DNA of 64,000 nt from Planctomycetota bacterium (GTDB lineage: Bacteria; Planctomycetota; PLA2): positions 62,001 through 126,000 of the forward strand of contig JAJFFF010000051.1 of NCBI GenBank assembly GCA_021776785.1, given 5' to 3'. Under the pieces are notes generated by a model. It saw only the letters and a list, made by a program, of their open reading frames with translations. It did no database searches and was not told where the DNA came from. The position numbers were made by a program, and so were the translations under genes. The first letter of the stretch is position 1. Every line of letters starts with the position of its first letter. Positions 8,382-17,370 of this stretch are shown here, in pieces.

Positions 8382-9977
8382 TTAGCGGAGTTCTTTCTCG
8401 ATCGCCGCGACCAGCGCGCGGCTCGAGCGGCGCATCGATCCGCGCACGAGGCGTTTGCCGTTGGCCTGGTCCAGACGAAGGATCGTTTTCGTCTGCTGAC
8501 GCGCCGCGGAAAGGTCCGTTTCGGCGCCCAACGCAGCGGTGAGATAGGGGAGGTCTGTGGCCCCGATCATCGATGCGGCGGTTTGGGCCGCGATGCGGCG
8601 GACGCCCGCGTCGGCGTCGAGGAGTGCTGTCAAAAGGCGGGTGCGCGCGACGGCCCGCGCACGACCGCGAACACGCGGGAGTAGCGCAACAGCCAGCCCA
8701 CGTACCGAGGCGCTTGGACTCGCGGCCCATCGCAGGATCAGCTCGCGCTGCGCATCGTCCGGCGTGTGCGCGAGCGCCCGTGTGATGAGGCTCTGCTCGC
8801 TCGCGGAGTGCGCGCGTGCCATCGCGCGCCCGAGCCACGTGAAAAACTGCGCGTCGCCGGTGCGGCGGCAGTAGTCGCGATGGGTGTCGGTGATGCGGCC
8901 GAGCAGCTCCGTGCGATCCTGGCCCGCGCGCAGAGCGTCCCAACGCTTCGTCATCGCGCGTAGGTAGTTCGCGGTGAGGTCGTCGGGTTTATGGCTTGGC
9001 TTCGTTTGGCCGGCGACCCGAAAAACGAATCCGTCCGTGAACTTGAATCGAACGTCCGCGAGTCCACCTTGGAGCGAAACGCCGATGGCGGCTTTCGAGA
9101 AGCCTGGCAACGTCGTGCGCGTTGCCAAGACGGGCTGAGGTTTGTGATTGACGAGCGCTCCCAAGATCTTGGTCGTCGCGATGGACGGTTCGGATCTTTG
9201 TGCTCCGCGTTTGGAGATTGTTTGCACCGGCTTGCGATCGTTGACCTGGCGCACAACGGCGCGCGGTTCGTTGGCGCGCCTTGCGCTCTCTTCTTGATCG
9301 CCGCGCGCGTCCCAGACCACGCCGACCGCCGCAGTGGACGCCACGAGTGCTCCGACGACTACCGTTCCTGCTTTCATCGCCGCTCCTCCCCATACCAGTT
9401 GACTGACTCCGCCGACGGCGGCACTTGCGGTTGCCAGCGGTTTGACCAAAGTCACGCCCGCGAGTGCGAGACACCACGACGATCGGTCCCCATAGGACTG
9501 ATCGAGCATGCCGCGCAACAAGACGAGACCGCGCCGCTGACGTTTTTTGACGGTTTCGATCGCGAGTCCCAACGTGCGCGCGATGCGACGCGGCGGTAGA
9601 CCGTCGAAGAATCGCATGACGATGATCGTGCGATAGATCTCTTCGAGCTCGCCGACCGCGTCCACGAGGCGGCGCTGCATCTCGACCTGGGCCACCGCGT
9701 CGGCCGCCGCCGGACTGAGATCGGGCCGCGCCTGCATCTGCTCGCGCGCGATCCGTCGTTTCTTGGAACGAAGCGTCCCGCGCACGCGGTTGCGCACGAT
9801 TCCAGTGAGCCACGCGCGCGTCGTCTTGCGTATGTTTTGGCTGTTTTCGAGCGCGATTGCCAAAGCGTCCTGCGCGACGTCCGCCGCCTCGTGCCGGTCA
9901 AACAACAAGCTACGGGCTAGCGCATGGACAAATCGCGAGTGCGCCATAAGCTCGTCGGCGGTGGGATGCTTCATCAC
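8382..9977 (-). CDS. ECF RNA polymerase sigma factor fused to membrane and HEAT-like domain
   Basis: A 531-residue protein. Residues 1-175 are a sigma-70 ECF module: region 2 (SLLFDRHEAADVAQDALAIA) and region 4 with a helix-turn-helix (RTIIVMRFFDGLPPRRIART ... AIETVKKRQRRGLVLLR). Residues about 180-226 are hydrophobic and Ala/Gly-rich, with one or two probable membrane helices. The last 180 residues form helical repeats (ARTRLLTALLDADAGVRRIAAQTA) like HEAT/PBS-lyase repeats. Sigma factors with C-terminal extensions across the membrane are a known Planctomycetota theme. The tail is inferred to sense an extracytoplasmic state, replacing a separate anti-sigma factor; none is encoded next door. 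Confidence 0.9.
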   Translation of the reverse strand: MMKHPTADELMAHSRFVHALARSLLFDRHEAADVAQDALAIALENSQNIRKTTRAWLTGIVRNRVRGTLRSKKRRIAREQMQARPDLSPAAADAVAQVEMQRRLVDAVGELEEIYRTIIVMRFFDGLPPRRIARTLGLAIETVKKRQRRGLVLLRGMLDQSYGDRSSWCLALAGVTLVKPLATASAAVGGVSQLVWGGAAMKAGTVVVGALVASTAAVGVVWDARGDQEESARRANEPRAVVRQVNDRKPVQTISKRGAQRSEPSIATTKILGALVNHKPQPVLATRTTLPGFSKAAIGVSLQGGLADVRFKFTDGFVFRVAGQTKPSHKPDDLTANYLRAMTKRWDALRAGQDRTELLGRITDTHRDYCRRTGDAQFFTWLGRAMARAHSASEQSLITRALAHTPDDAQRELILRWAASPSASVRGLAVALLPRVRGRARAVARTRLLTALLDADAGVRRIAAQTAASMIGATDLPYLTAALGAETDLSAARQQTKTILRLDQANGKRLVRGSMRRSSRALVAAIEKELR

Positions 9978-10135
9978 ACTTATCGTCGCCGCGAAATGCG
10001 GTTCGGGGACAACCGCTCGTCAAAATTTCGCGGTCGAGCTTTTGCAAGCAGTCCGGGAGCGGTTGATCAAAAAGACGCCGCGCAGCGACGGGCGCTGCGC
10101 GGCGCTGGCGCGAACATACGTTCGCACCGCCAAGC

Positions 10136-10990
10136 TTAGGATCGATGTCGTCTGGCGCGACGCTGGGAGTTCGCCACGCACAGTTCCGCCCTGATCTCCT
10201 TTGCATCCTTGATCAGGGCGCGTCCAACCGACTCCTCCAACCATCCGAAACACACGAACGTGTGGACTTTCCACTGAAACACGCGCAGCTTGATCCGTGC
10301 GGCTTTGAGTTTGCCGCGCTCGACGCATCGGCACGCGAGAACAACGAGGCGGCGAAGGCATCGTTTCCCGCGCAGCGTGGTCGCAGTGACCGTGGCGTCG
10401 TGCAGTGCGATCAACTTGTCCTTCACCGACGGTTCGGCGGCGGGGAGTCCAAATGTCGCAAAGTTGAAGTCCGTTGCGCCGCCCGGCCAGACGTTGCCGA
10501 TGCAGCTGAACGCGGTGCCGTCCGCGTACGGGTCGCCCGCCGCGCCGACCCAGGTCAGTTCGTTGCTGTTGGGTGTGACCCATTCGATGGCGAGCGTGGT
10601 CCCGGGCGTTACGGCGAGCGGCTCCAGGTCGAACCGGAGCAAGAACTGCGACCCGGCGACCCGCGGGCCCGACACGTGGGCCGTTGATTCGGCGAGAACT
10701 TCGCTGTCGGTCGCGGTCGTGCGAATGCGAATCGTGGTCGCTACTCCGCTTGCGGGAAAAGCCGTGCCGGCGCGCAACCGCAACTCGACGGCGGTGAGCG
10801 TTGGCAGCGTGGGCACAAAGCTCTGCAGCAACGTGCCGTTCAGAATGGGGGGCGTCCCGCAGCTAAACGACCGCGTGGACGCCGGGTCGTTTTGTTGATC
10901 GGGGAGTTCGGAATGGTCTTGGGCCCATCCTGTTTCCGCGCTGGCGAGGATGGCGGCTGCTATCGCGAGCAGCTTTGTTGTGTGAATCAA
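10136..10990 (-). CDS. Secreted protein with possible C-terminal FIMAH-like helical region
   Basis: A 284-residue protein starting at TTG (10990-10988), chosen because AAGGAGGTCC lies just upstream. It has a signal peptide (cleavage near GWA-Q, residue 24). Residues 40-190 are beta-rich and Thr/Gly-rich, with two Cys (SCGTPP and FSCIGN) that could pair, and resemble domains of exported Planctomycetota proteins. The C-terminal 90 residues turn helical and strongly basic (RGKRCLRRLVV ... KAARIKLRVFQWKV), with the spacing of FIMAH-type domains. Function is unknown. Confidence 0.7.
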   Translation of the reverse strand: MIHTTKLLAIAAAILASAETGWAQDHSELPDQQNDPASTRSFSCGTPPILNGTLLQSFVPTLPTLTAVELRLRAGTAFPASGVATTIRIRTTATDSEVLAESTAHVSGPRVAGSQFLLRFDLEPLAVTPGTTLAIEWVTPNSNELTWVGAAGDPYADGTAFSCIGNVWPGGATDFNFATFGLPAAEPSVKDKLIALHDATVTATTLRGKRCLRRLVVLACRCVERGKLKAARIKLRVFQWKVHTFVCFGWLEESVGRALIKDAKEIRAELCVANSQRRARRHRS

Positions 10991-11255
10991 TGGGGACCTC
11001 CTTGGAACATCAAGTTCGGAAATCCCTCGAACCTCTTCGCAAGTACCCTACCGCTGGACACGGCGGGGGCCACTATTGGCACGCGGTTTTCTTGCGTTGG
11101 CGAGACGGCGTAGACAGGAGGCTGTCATGGTGGGCCCTAAGCTGGGACGAAACCAAATGACGCCAAAACGGATTTGAGAGGGGCGTCCCTTGGTGTGGTC
11201 GGGCGTGCTCGCGCGGGCGCGGCCCCGGTTCTCACCGCGCGCGACGACTCCCGCG

Positions 11256-11960
11256 CTACGTCTCCGCGAATCGCTGCTGGAACGCTTCGGCCATCCGGGG
11301 CCCTCCGGCATCCGCTTCGTGCTTGAAGTACACGTACGCGGACTTCCAGGCGCCCCCGCGGATTGTTTCGGCCCACTGCGTAAGGTCGGCCTCTGTGTAC
11401 GTGGGCAGCCGTAGACGGAAATACGCGTCATCGGCCGTGTGTTCCACGGGCGGCTCGGGGGCCTTGTCGCTCTGGGAAATGACAAGCGTCCCGTTGCCGG
11501 TCCGGAGCGTCTCGTACACCGCGTCGTCAAACCAAGAATGGTGACGAAACTCCATCGCGGCGCGGAACCCGTCGGGAATCATCGCGAGGAAGTCGCGGAG
11601 GAGCGCGTCATCTCGTCGCAGCCACGGCGGCAGTTGAAACAGGAGCGGAGCTTTTTTGTCGCCGAGCTCGGCCGCCGAGCCTGTGAAGTAGGAAAGTTCG
11701 TCCTCGCAGTCCGCCAACTTCTTTTTGTGCGTGATGCGTTGGGACGCCTTCAGCACGAACCGAAATCCGTCCGGCACAGACGCCGCCCACTTGGCGACGA
11801 CCTCGCGTTTGGGCATCCGGTAAAACGTGTTGTTGATCTCCACCGTGCGGAGGCGGGTTCCGTAATGCGTAAGGAAGTCCTTGTCCTTAAGCTCTTCGGG
11901 GTAAAACGCGCCGCGCCACTCTTTGTACGCGTATCCACTGGTTCCTGTCGCGACCTGCAT
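11256..11960 (-). CDS. DUF72 family protein (YecE-like TIM barrel)
   Basis: A 234-residue protein matching DUF72 end to end: GTSGYAYKEWRGAFYPEEL at the N terminus, TVEINNTFYRMP, VPDGFRFVLKASQRITH, LLFQLPPWLRRD, MEFRHHSWF and a YVYFKHE(A)DA end. The family has an endonuclease IV-like TIM barrel and an undefined activity. TAAACT at 11967-11972 on the minus strand lies six bases before the ATG, with no Shine-Dalgarno sequence. Confidence 0.92.
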   Translation of the reverse strand: MQVATGTSGYAYKEWRGAFYPEELKDKDFLTHYGTRLRTVEINNTFYRMPKREVVAKWAASVPDGFRFVLKASQRITHKKKLADCEDELSYFTGSAAELGDKKAPLLFQLPPWLRRDDALLRDFLAMIPDGFRAAMEFRHHSWFDDAVYETLRTGNGTLVISQSDKAPEPPVEHTADDAYFRLRLPTYTEADLTQWAETIRGGAWKSAYVYFKHEADAGGPRMAEAFQQRFAET

Positions 11961-11975
11961 CGCAACAGTTTAGCG

Positions 11976-12449
11976 TTATTTAGACGGCGCGCGGGCGTGA
12001 TGGCGCCACATGCGCCGAACCAGTGCGATCTGGCCGCCGTGCCACGTGTCGTGGCGGACGTTGTTGGTGATGAAGTCGGAGTCCGTTGTCGTCATTGCGT
12101 CGGCCGCGAGTTCGTCGATGGCGCGGCGCTGATCTTCGTGGGCGGCGCGTAGTTCGGTCATATCTTCGGCCCACGTCGCGCTGGGTTTGGCGTCCACGTC
12201 GGGCGTGCGCGCCGCGCGGTCGCCGCGAAGCCGGAGCGCGTACCCGCGTTTGCACTGCGCTAGGTGCCGCACATGCCACCGGATCGAGCCGGCCGCCGTT
12301 CCGTGTTCGTCGGCACTCGCGTCGCGGTAGCACGGCGCCTGCCAGGACGCTTCGGGCTCGGTCACGCCGTCGAGGATGGTGAGAAGGGACTCCCACGCGT
12401 GATTCCACGCGTTGTCGAAGTGCATGAGGTGTGCGTCTTTTCCGTTCAC
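11976..12449 (-). CDS. DinB-like domain protein
   Basis: A 157-residue protein. A GTG at 12449 is chosen as start because TAAGAT (12456-12461) stands six bases upstream, as in other leaderless genes here; the ATG at 12425 is the alternative. The helical bundle carries candidate metal-binding histidines in IRWHVRHLAQC and NNVRHDTWHGGQI, the pattern of DinB/YfiT metal-dependent enzymes such as thiol transferases. It precedes the DUF72 gene by 15 bases and is probably cotranscribed with it. Confidence 0.8.
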   Translation of the reverse strand: MNGKDAHLMHFDNAWNHAWESLLTILDGVTEPEASWQAPCYRDASADEHGTAAGSIRWHVRHLAQCKRGYALRLRGDRAARTPDVDAKPSATWAEDMTELRAAHEDQRRAIDELAADAMTTTDSDFITNNVRHDTWHGGQIALVRRMWRHHARAPSK

Positions 12450-12514
12450 ACGATGATCTTACCGCGTCTGGTTCTTGGAAGATGGGGCGCATGTTTTCGA
12501 TAGGATGACCGGCC

Positions 12515-12973
12515 ATGATTCGTTGCGCGCCGAAACGTCTGTTTTCTTGGGATTACCGGTTGGAGGCTGAGTCGCACCGCGCTCTGCTTGAGTTTCGTTG
12601 GTCGAAAGAGGACGGCGCGATCACGATCGACGGTGTCCGCTCCGTCATCGCGGAGGATGGCGGCTTGGGCGGGCGTTGGACGATGGAGTCGGGCGGCGTC
12701 GAAGTGGCCACCGCTCGTTGGGCGACCAAGAAGTGGCCGCGTTTTCAGGTGCAGAGCTCGATCGGGCCGTTGTCGATCGTTGCGCTCAGCCGTAGCGGTC
12801 GTCGCGTCGAGTTCGTGCGCCACAACAAGGTCCTGGCCACGGTCGCCCCGGCGCATCTTCTTTCGCGTCGCGCACGAATTGACGTCGTCGATCCGGTGCT
12901 GGAGTTTCCACTCGCGTCGTTTTTGTTTTGGCTCGTCGTCGTTTCGTGGCGGCGCGGCGTCGTCGACCTGTAG
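12515..12973 (+). CDS. Hypothetical protein, LURP/tubby-like barrel with C-terminal TM
   Basis: A 152-residue protein. The body alternates beta strands with charged turns (LLEFRWSKEDGAITIDGVRS, RRVEFVRHNKVLATVAP), consistent with a small beta barrel of the LURP-one/tubby type. A C-terminal hydrophobic segment (about 131-147, LASFLFWLVVVSWRRG) is a probable tail anchor. Function is unknown. It diverges from the DinB-like gene; TAGGAT at 12501-12506 is eight bases before the ATG. Confidence 0.7.
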   Translation: MIRCAPKRLFSWDYRLEAESHRALLEFRWSKEDGAITIDGVRSVIAEDGGLGGRWTMESGGVEVATARWATKKWPRFQVQSSIGPLSIVALSRSGRRVEFVRHNKVLATVAPAHLLSRRARIDVVDPVLEFPLASFLFWLVVVSWRRGVVDL

Positions 12974-13000
12974 CGGTGGTCGTGCGCGCGGGCTCGGCCG

Positions 13001-13558
13001 TTAGCGACGCGACGCGCGCGTTGTCGCGAGGCTTCGCATGGTGGCTTGCATCTCTTCGATCATGCTGTTGATCGGAACCCCGGCCATGCGATAGCCTCGG
13101 TCCTCGGTGAGCAGATCGTAGGAGCGAACGACGGGGAACGGCGCGGGACCGATCGCGACCACCGTGCCCCCTGCCACTTCTTGGCCGGGTTCGCAGTCCA
13201 TCGCGCGTTGCCCGGCGATGCGGTGCGTGTCGCACACGTAAACCGTTGCGCCTGACGCAAACTCCACGGCCAGGAAACGATCGTTCGCGTGCGGCTCCAG
13301 GTAGGCGTGCTTTTGCATCACGCGCACGGACGCACCGTCATACCCCACGACCCAGTCGCCGGGCGCAATTGTTTCGATCGCGCGCGGTCCGGTCGGCGTG
13401 TCGATCTCGGCTCCCTCCGGCACGCAGCTCATCATGAGTTTCGCCTGCAGCGCTGTGCCCGCGAGGTTCACCGCCGTGCTCAACACCGCATTCGCTGCGC
13501 GACACCCGGTCAGGGAGAGCGCCGCACATAGAGCCGCGGCCAGCCAAGTCTTTTGCAT
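13001..13558 (-). CDS. Lipoprotein with Hint (intein/hedgehog-like) domain
   Basis: A 185-residue protein from the ATG at 13558. It has a lipobox SLTGC (Cys19), then a short spacer and a Hint-type domain starting at Cys45: SCVPEGAEIDTPTGPRAIET followed by IAPGDWVVGYDG, a VYVCDTHRI block and a YDLLTEDRGYRMAGVPINSM end. Hint domains self-cleave using the first Cys, but this copy lacks an obvious C-terminal His-Asn. Splicing is therefore unlikely, and cleavage or a structural role is possible. Stand-alone Hint lipoproteins recur in Planctomycetota and Myxococcota genomes. No partner gene is adjacent. Confidence 0.8.
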   Translation of the reverse strand: MQKTWLAAALCAALSLTGCRAANAVLSTAVNLAGTALQAKLMMSCVPEGAEIDTPTGPRAIETIAPGDWVVGYDGASVRVMQKHAYLEPHANDRFLAVEFASGATVYVCDTHRIAGQRAMDCEPGQEVAGGTVVAIGPAPFPVVRSYDLLTEDRGYRMAGVPINSMIEEMQATMRSLATTRASRR

Positions 13559-13691
13559 GATTCCGATCGAGAGCGCCGAGCAGACTTGAACCGAATCCGG
13601 CTTACAAGGAGATTCGCCCCCCAAATCGCTTCGCCGTCGTTACGACGCCCCACAGCACGCACTTCATGCAAACCCTGTCACCAAAGTGTCT

Positions 13692-13712
13692 CCAACAAAA
13701 AAAGACAGGCCC
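13692..13712 (-). terminator. Weak intrinsic-terminator-like hairpin
   Basis: On the minus strand GACAG-GGGC-CTGTC is followed by seven T residues. The five-base stem is short but the U-tract is good. It would stop minus-strand transcription leaving the MITE-like element before the Hint lipoprotein gene. Confidence 0.4.
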
Positions 13713-13754
13713 CTGTCAAAACAAAAAAACAAGAGCCACGCCGCTCCCTCCAAG

Positions 13755-14005
13755 GCGGTACCGGGTTCGATTTTTTCTCTCGTAACTCGTTTCCGCGCAA
13801 GAGGTAAGCGCGTCGAGGTGCGGCATTGGTGCCGCGTTTTTTGGCCATCGCTCGCCGCTGTCGGCCTCGTTGGGCCCCAACGCGCCGTTCTGACGCCGGA
13901 GGTCGTCCGGAGAGGCCCAATTTTGCGGCACCAATGCCGCACCTCGCCGTCCTAAGTGGCGATGTGAGCGCCGCTTACGGCGAAAAAAATCCAACCCGGT
14001 ACCGC
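13755..14005. mobile_element. MITE-like inverted-repeat element, 251 bp
   Basis: The outer arms are GCGGTACCGGGTTCGATTTT (13755-13774, continuing with two more T) and its complement at 13984-14005, with one mismatch over 22 bases. Inner arms GAGGTGCGGCATTGGTGCCGC (13815-13835) and 13925-13945 are perfect complements over 21 bases. Short GTAAGCG/CGCTTAC arms lie between, and GTTGGGCCCCAAC (about 13869-13881) is a central palindrome. The whole can fold into a cruciform. It contains no credible ORF. No flanking target-site duplication is obvious, and the right end touches the start of the DUF454 gene, so the element may be old. Confidence 0.75.
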
Positions 14006-14046
14006 ATTGGGGTTGCTTTGGGGTTTTTGTTTGTCACTCTTTTGGC

Positions 14047-14490
14047 TTGCCTCGTCCTCGGCAGTGGATTCTTGCGGGTACCGGCGTGCTGCTGGTTTTG
14101 GTGGGTGCGCTGGGTGTGGTTCTTCCTGGGCTCCCGACCACCATCTTTTTGCTGGGGGCGTCGTGGTGTTTTGCGCGCAGCATTCCGTGGCTCGAGACGC
14201 GGTTGATGCGCAATCGTTTCTTCGCGCCGTACCTGCGCATCTTGGATGGCGAAGAACCGATGACCAATCGCGCGCGCGCGATCACCATCGCGACGATTTG
14301 GTTGGCCGTGTCGCTGAGTCTGTGGATGCTTCATGCGGGCGGGCGGCTGCGACGGTGGGGGGCCATCACGCTCTGCCTCGCGGCGCTCGTCGGATCCGTT
14401 GTCGTGTGGCGGTTTCGTCGCGGTGTCGTGCCGAAGCGCGCGAACGCGGAACGTTCTTCCGACGACGCATCTCAGGGCGATTCCGCCTGA
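14047..14490 (+). CDS. DUF454 (YbaN-type) inner-membrane protein
   Basis: A 147-residue protein beginning at TTG 14047. The pattern GALGVVLPGLPTTIFLLGASWCFARSIPWLETRL followed by NRFFAPYL and a second hydrophobic pair is diagnostic of the DUF454/YbaN family (three to four membrane segments). Function is not established; in some bacteria it sits near haem or iron genes. It starts 42 bases after the right arm of the MITE-like element, so its promoter may lie in that element. Confidence 0.9.
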   Translation: MPRPRQWILAGTGVLLVLVGALGVVLPGLPTTIFLLGASWCFARSIPWLETRLMRNRFFAPYLRILDGEEPMTNRARAITIATIWLAVSLSLWMLHAGGRLRRWGAITLCLAALVGSVVVWRFRRGVVPKRANAERSSDDASQGDSA

Positions 14491-14644
14491 ACGCTTCCCG
14501 GTTTCCTCGCGCCCCTACAAAAAAAATTCGGACTCAATCTCGTGGGCGTGGGACAGGATCAAGAACGCGTGAGTCGGGGCGCGGCCGCCTCGGAATGAGA
14601 CGGTTGTCGGCTCCCGCGTCGCAAGCGTGGACCGATAAGACGGT

Positions 14645-16036
14645 GTGGGAGCAACGCTAGAAAAGGCCGACCGGTTGCGTGTCGCCGAGCCAGCGGAGGC
14701 CCTTGCGCTCTACGCCGCCGCGTGCGACGAAATCGACGCGCACGACGAGGAACGGTTGCTGTGGATTTGCGATCAGGTAGCGCCGACGCCGCCCGTTGCG
14801 CTGGGTCCGCTGCTGCACCGTGTGGCCGATACAGGAACCGGAGTTCTCAAGCGCGCCGCCATTCACACGCTGGCGACGCAAGCGTGGTACACCGGCGATT
14901 CGGAAGAGGCGGAGTTCGGATGGCGGCGCGGCATTCGTGAAAACGACGGCGCCCGCGATCTCTACTGGATCCGATCCGTGTTGAACCTGGCAAACGCGCA
15001 GTCCACGCGCGACTGCGTGTTTGAGCCGATGGTGCTGACGCGTATGGGCCAACGGGTGGCGTCCGAATTGGAGCGCCCGTACCTACGGCTCTATGCCACG
15101 ACGCAACTGGCAAACATCTTGTTGCGCGTGAACGATCCGGACGGCGCGCAGCGCGAGCTTGCATCCGCAGAAGCCGGCATCGGCTCGCTGCAGCGCACTT
15201 CGAAGCGCCGGGTGATTCGACACAACGTGTTCGACGGCCAAGCGGATTTGTACGTCGCGCGTGGTCAGCACGGCCAAGCGCTGCGTTCGCGCACGGCGCA
15301 AATCGAGTGGATCGAAAGCTACGGCTATGTCGAGGACGCGGTCTTAGCGGTCGTCATGATCCAGCGCCTGCGCCTTTTGTTTGATCTGCGTCCCAAGGAC
15401 CGGGCCGATTGGGTGCAGCAGTGTGAGGCGATTCCGGACCGTTTCGATTTGCAGGCATCGTGGCGACTCGTTTGGGAGCGGACGCTTGCCGAGTTCAACA
15501 TGCGGTTCGCTCTGGAGCAGCAAGCAGATCGGGCCGCCGCGCTGCACTGGGGACGACGCGCGCTCGCACTCTTGCACGACGTACCGGACTCGCAGGCTGT
15601 TTTGGATGCGTGCGTTCTCGGGCGTACGTTTGCCGACGAGCTGCGTTCGCCCGACGACGCGCGCGAGGCGTTCGAGCTGGCGTCGGTCGCGAGCCTGCGC
15701 CGCATTCTCGAAGCGCACCGCGACGTCAAGCGACTCCCGGAACTCGCCGAAGCAACGCCGGAAGACTACGCCGTCCTCCAGGGCTATCAAAAGCACCTCT
15801 CGCACGAACAACAAGAGCTCCTCTCCAACGTCGCGCGTCATTTGCGCCCCGGCGAACCCGCGTTCGAGTTGCTCAGCTCCGATTCGTGGATTTGTCTGTG
15901 TGCGTGGTGTGGCCGCGTCCGCGCCCAGGATCACACGTGGCTGCCGGTGTCGCACCTCGTGCCGCAAGATCAGCTCAATGAAGTGACGCACGGCATCTGC
16001 GAGAGTTGCCGACGCCGCCACTTCGATTCCACATAA
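14645..16036 (+). CDS. TPR-like protein with C-terminal zinc-finger motif
   Basis: A 463-residue protein starting at GTG. Most of it is helical repeat (Ala-rich pairs such as RLYATTQLANILLRVNDPDGAQRELASAE) like tetratricopeptides. The last 50 residues carry CLCAWCGRVRAQD-HTWLPVSHLV-THGICESCRRRH, a Cys-x2-Cys ... Cys-x2-Cys pattern that in other bacteria is appended to PAS or histidine-kinase signalling proteins and probably binds zinc. A structural signalling adaptor is inferred. There is no membrane segment and the partner is unknown. Confidence 0.75.
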   Translation: MGATLEKADRLRVAEPAEALALYAAACDEIDAHDEERLLWICDQVAPTPPVALGPLLHRVADTGTGVLKRAAIHTLATQAWYTGDSEEAEFGWRRGIRENDGARDLYWIRSVLNLANAQSTRDCVFEPMVLTRMGQRVASELERPYLRLYATTQLANILLRVNDPDGAQRELASAEAGIGSLQRTSKRRVIRHNVFDGQADLYVARGQHGQALRSRTAQIEWIESYGYVEDAVLAVVMIQRLRLLFDLRPKDRADWVQQCEAIPDRFDLQASWRLVWERTLAEFNMRFALEQQADRAAALHWGRRALALLHDVPDSQAVLDACVLGRTFADELRSPDDAREAFELASVASLRRILEAHRDVKRLPELAEATPEDYAVLQGYQKHLSHEQQELLSNVARHLRPGEPAFELLSSDSWICLCAWCGRVRAQDHTWLPVSHLVPQDQLNEVTHGICESCRRRHFDST

Positions 16037-16158
16037 GCTCGCGTCCGTAGCGCGCCCCATTTTTGATTGGGCGATCGCTCTCCGCGCGCACCCCGCTTGC
16101 TCGCCGCACTCTCGCTGCAGCCTCGCCGCACAGCGTGCCGCCGAATCGCCGGACTCTT

Positions 16159-16250
16159 GCGCGGACCCGTGTCGCACGTTCGCCGCACGCGCAACACACG
16201 TTTCGCGCGGACCCGTGTCGCAGGTTCGCCGCACGCACAACATACGCTTG
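16159..16250. repeat. Two-copy 46-bp tandem repeat
   Basis: A unit starting GCGCGGACCCGTGTCGCA is present at 16159-16204 and 16205-16250, with a few mismatches (GCACGTT versus GCAGGTT, ACACACG versus ACATACG). It lies in the 275-base gap between the TPR gene and the kinase-like gene. No gene is seen in this gap. Confidence 0.7.
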
Positions 16251-16311
16251 CGGTTGATCGCTCGCGGCCCGCGTGACGACACGCCGCCGCCGGCATCGTA
16301 TCCTTGGGGCG

Positions 16312-17370
16312 ATGAGCGTTCCCGCCTCGATTCCGGAAGTCGACGCTGCCTGGCTGCAACGTGCGTTCGCTTTGGACCCGCGCGTCCAACACACGCGGTG
16401 GAACGAGATCGAGTTACGACGCGTCGGTGTCGGCTTCGGCTTGGACGGCGAACTCGTGCAGGTCACCCTGCCGGGGTCCGCGCTTGGGTCGGCGGTGGTC
16501 AAGCTCGCCCAAAACGAAAACCCCGGGCGCGAAGTTCACTTCTTCAACGCGCTGGCGCCGCGGATGCCGATTCGTGTGCCCTTTTGTTTTCACGCCGCGG
16601 TGGATGCCGACGTCAAGCGTTCCGTGTTGGTTCTCGAAGATCTGTCGGACGCCGACCAGGGCGACTGCACCAAGGGTGTGGGATCGCGCGCGCGCGCCGA
16701 AGCGTTGGTCGCGGCGCTCGCGCGCTTTCACGGCATGTTTTGGGGAGCCGACGATCCGGCGCTGCAGGAGTACCCGGAGTGGGGGCTCAACCTTGGTCAG
16801 GTCGCGGAGAAGTGGGACGCGCATTGGGAGCGTTGCGTCGCGCGGTACGGCGCGACTTGGTCCGAGGGTGCGGGATGGGACGGCGCGGGCGGAGCCCAGA
16901 TCGCGGTCGCGATGCGCAAGGTCCCGGGCTTGGTTGCGCGCGCCGTGGACGTTTCGAGCCGCGCCACTTTGACACTGGCGCATGCGGATTGTCACTTGGA
17001 CAACGTGTTGTTTTTGGGCGACGAGCCGGTGATCTTGGATTGGGTCGGGGCGCGTCGCGGACCGGGGCCGCTCGATTTTGCGCGCATCATGGTCGAGGGG
17101 TTGTCGGCAACGGAGCGGAGGGCGTGGCAGCGCGACCTGTTTGCGCTCTACCTCGACACGCTCGATGCGGCGACCGACGTCACACTGGACCGGCATCAAC
17201 TCTCCGCGGAGCTTGCGGCGTACTCGCTTTGGGGAGTGGTGTTTGGAGTCGCGTGGGCGGGCCGTGAAAAAGAGGATCGATTGGTCGCGCGTGTTCCCGC
17301 CATCGTCGCGTCGCTTCTACGCAACGCGATCGCGCTGGTCGTCGACGACGGTCTCGCCGCGCTCGAGTAG
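16312..17370 (+). CDS. Aminoglycoside/ecdysteroid-kinase-like phosphotransferase
   Basis: A 352-residue protein from the ATG at 16312; TATCCT at 16299-16304 lies seven bases upstream. Kinase-like fold features: VVKLAQNENPGREVHFFNAL (ATP lysine and helix C), VLVLEDLSDA (hinge), catalytic loop LAHADCHLDNVLFLG (Asp, Asn) near residue 225, and VILDWVGARRGPGPLDFARI (metal Asp) near 245. This is the APH/EcKinase-like arrangement that acts on small hydroxylated molecules. The substrate is unknown. Confidence 0.85.
   Translation: MSVPASIPEVDAAWLQRAFALDPRVQHTRWNEIELRRVGVGFGLDGELVQVTLPGSALGSAVVKLAQNENPGREVHFFNALAPRMPIRVPFCFHAAVDADVKRSVLVLEDLSDADQGDCTKGVGSRARAEALVAALARFHGMFWGADDPALQEYPEWGLNLGQVAEKWDAHWERCVARYGATWSEGAGWDGAGGAQIAVAMRKVPGLVARAVDVSSRATLTLAHADCHLDNVLFLGDEPVILDWVGARRGPGPLDFARIMVEGLSATERRAWQRDLFALYLDTLDAATDVTLDRHQLSAELAAYSLWGVVFGVAWAGREKEDRLVARVPAIVASLLRNAIALVVDDGLAALE

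Noticed and set aside
13664..13942. ORFs on both strands within the MITE-like element
   Set aside because: They span the inverted arms and read poly-basic sequence; no family pattern.
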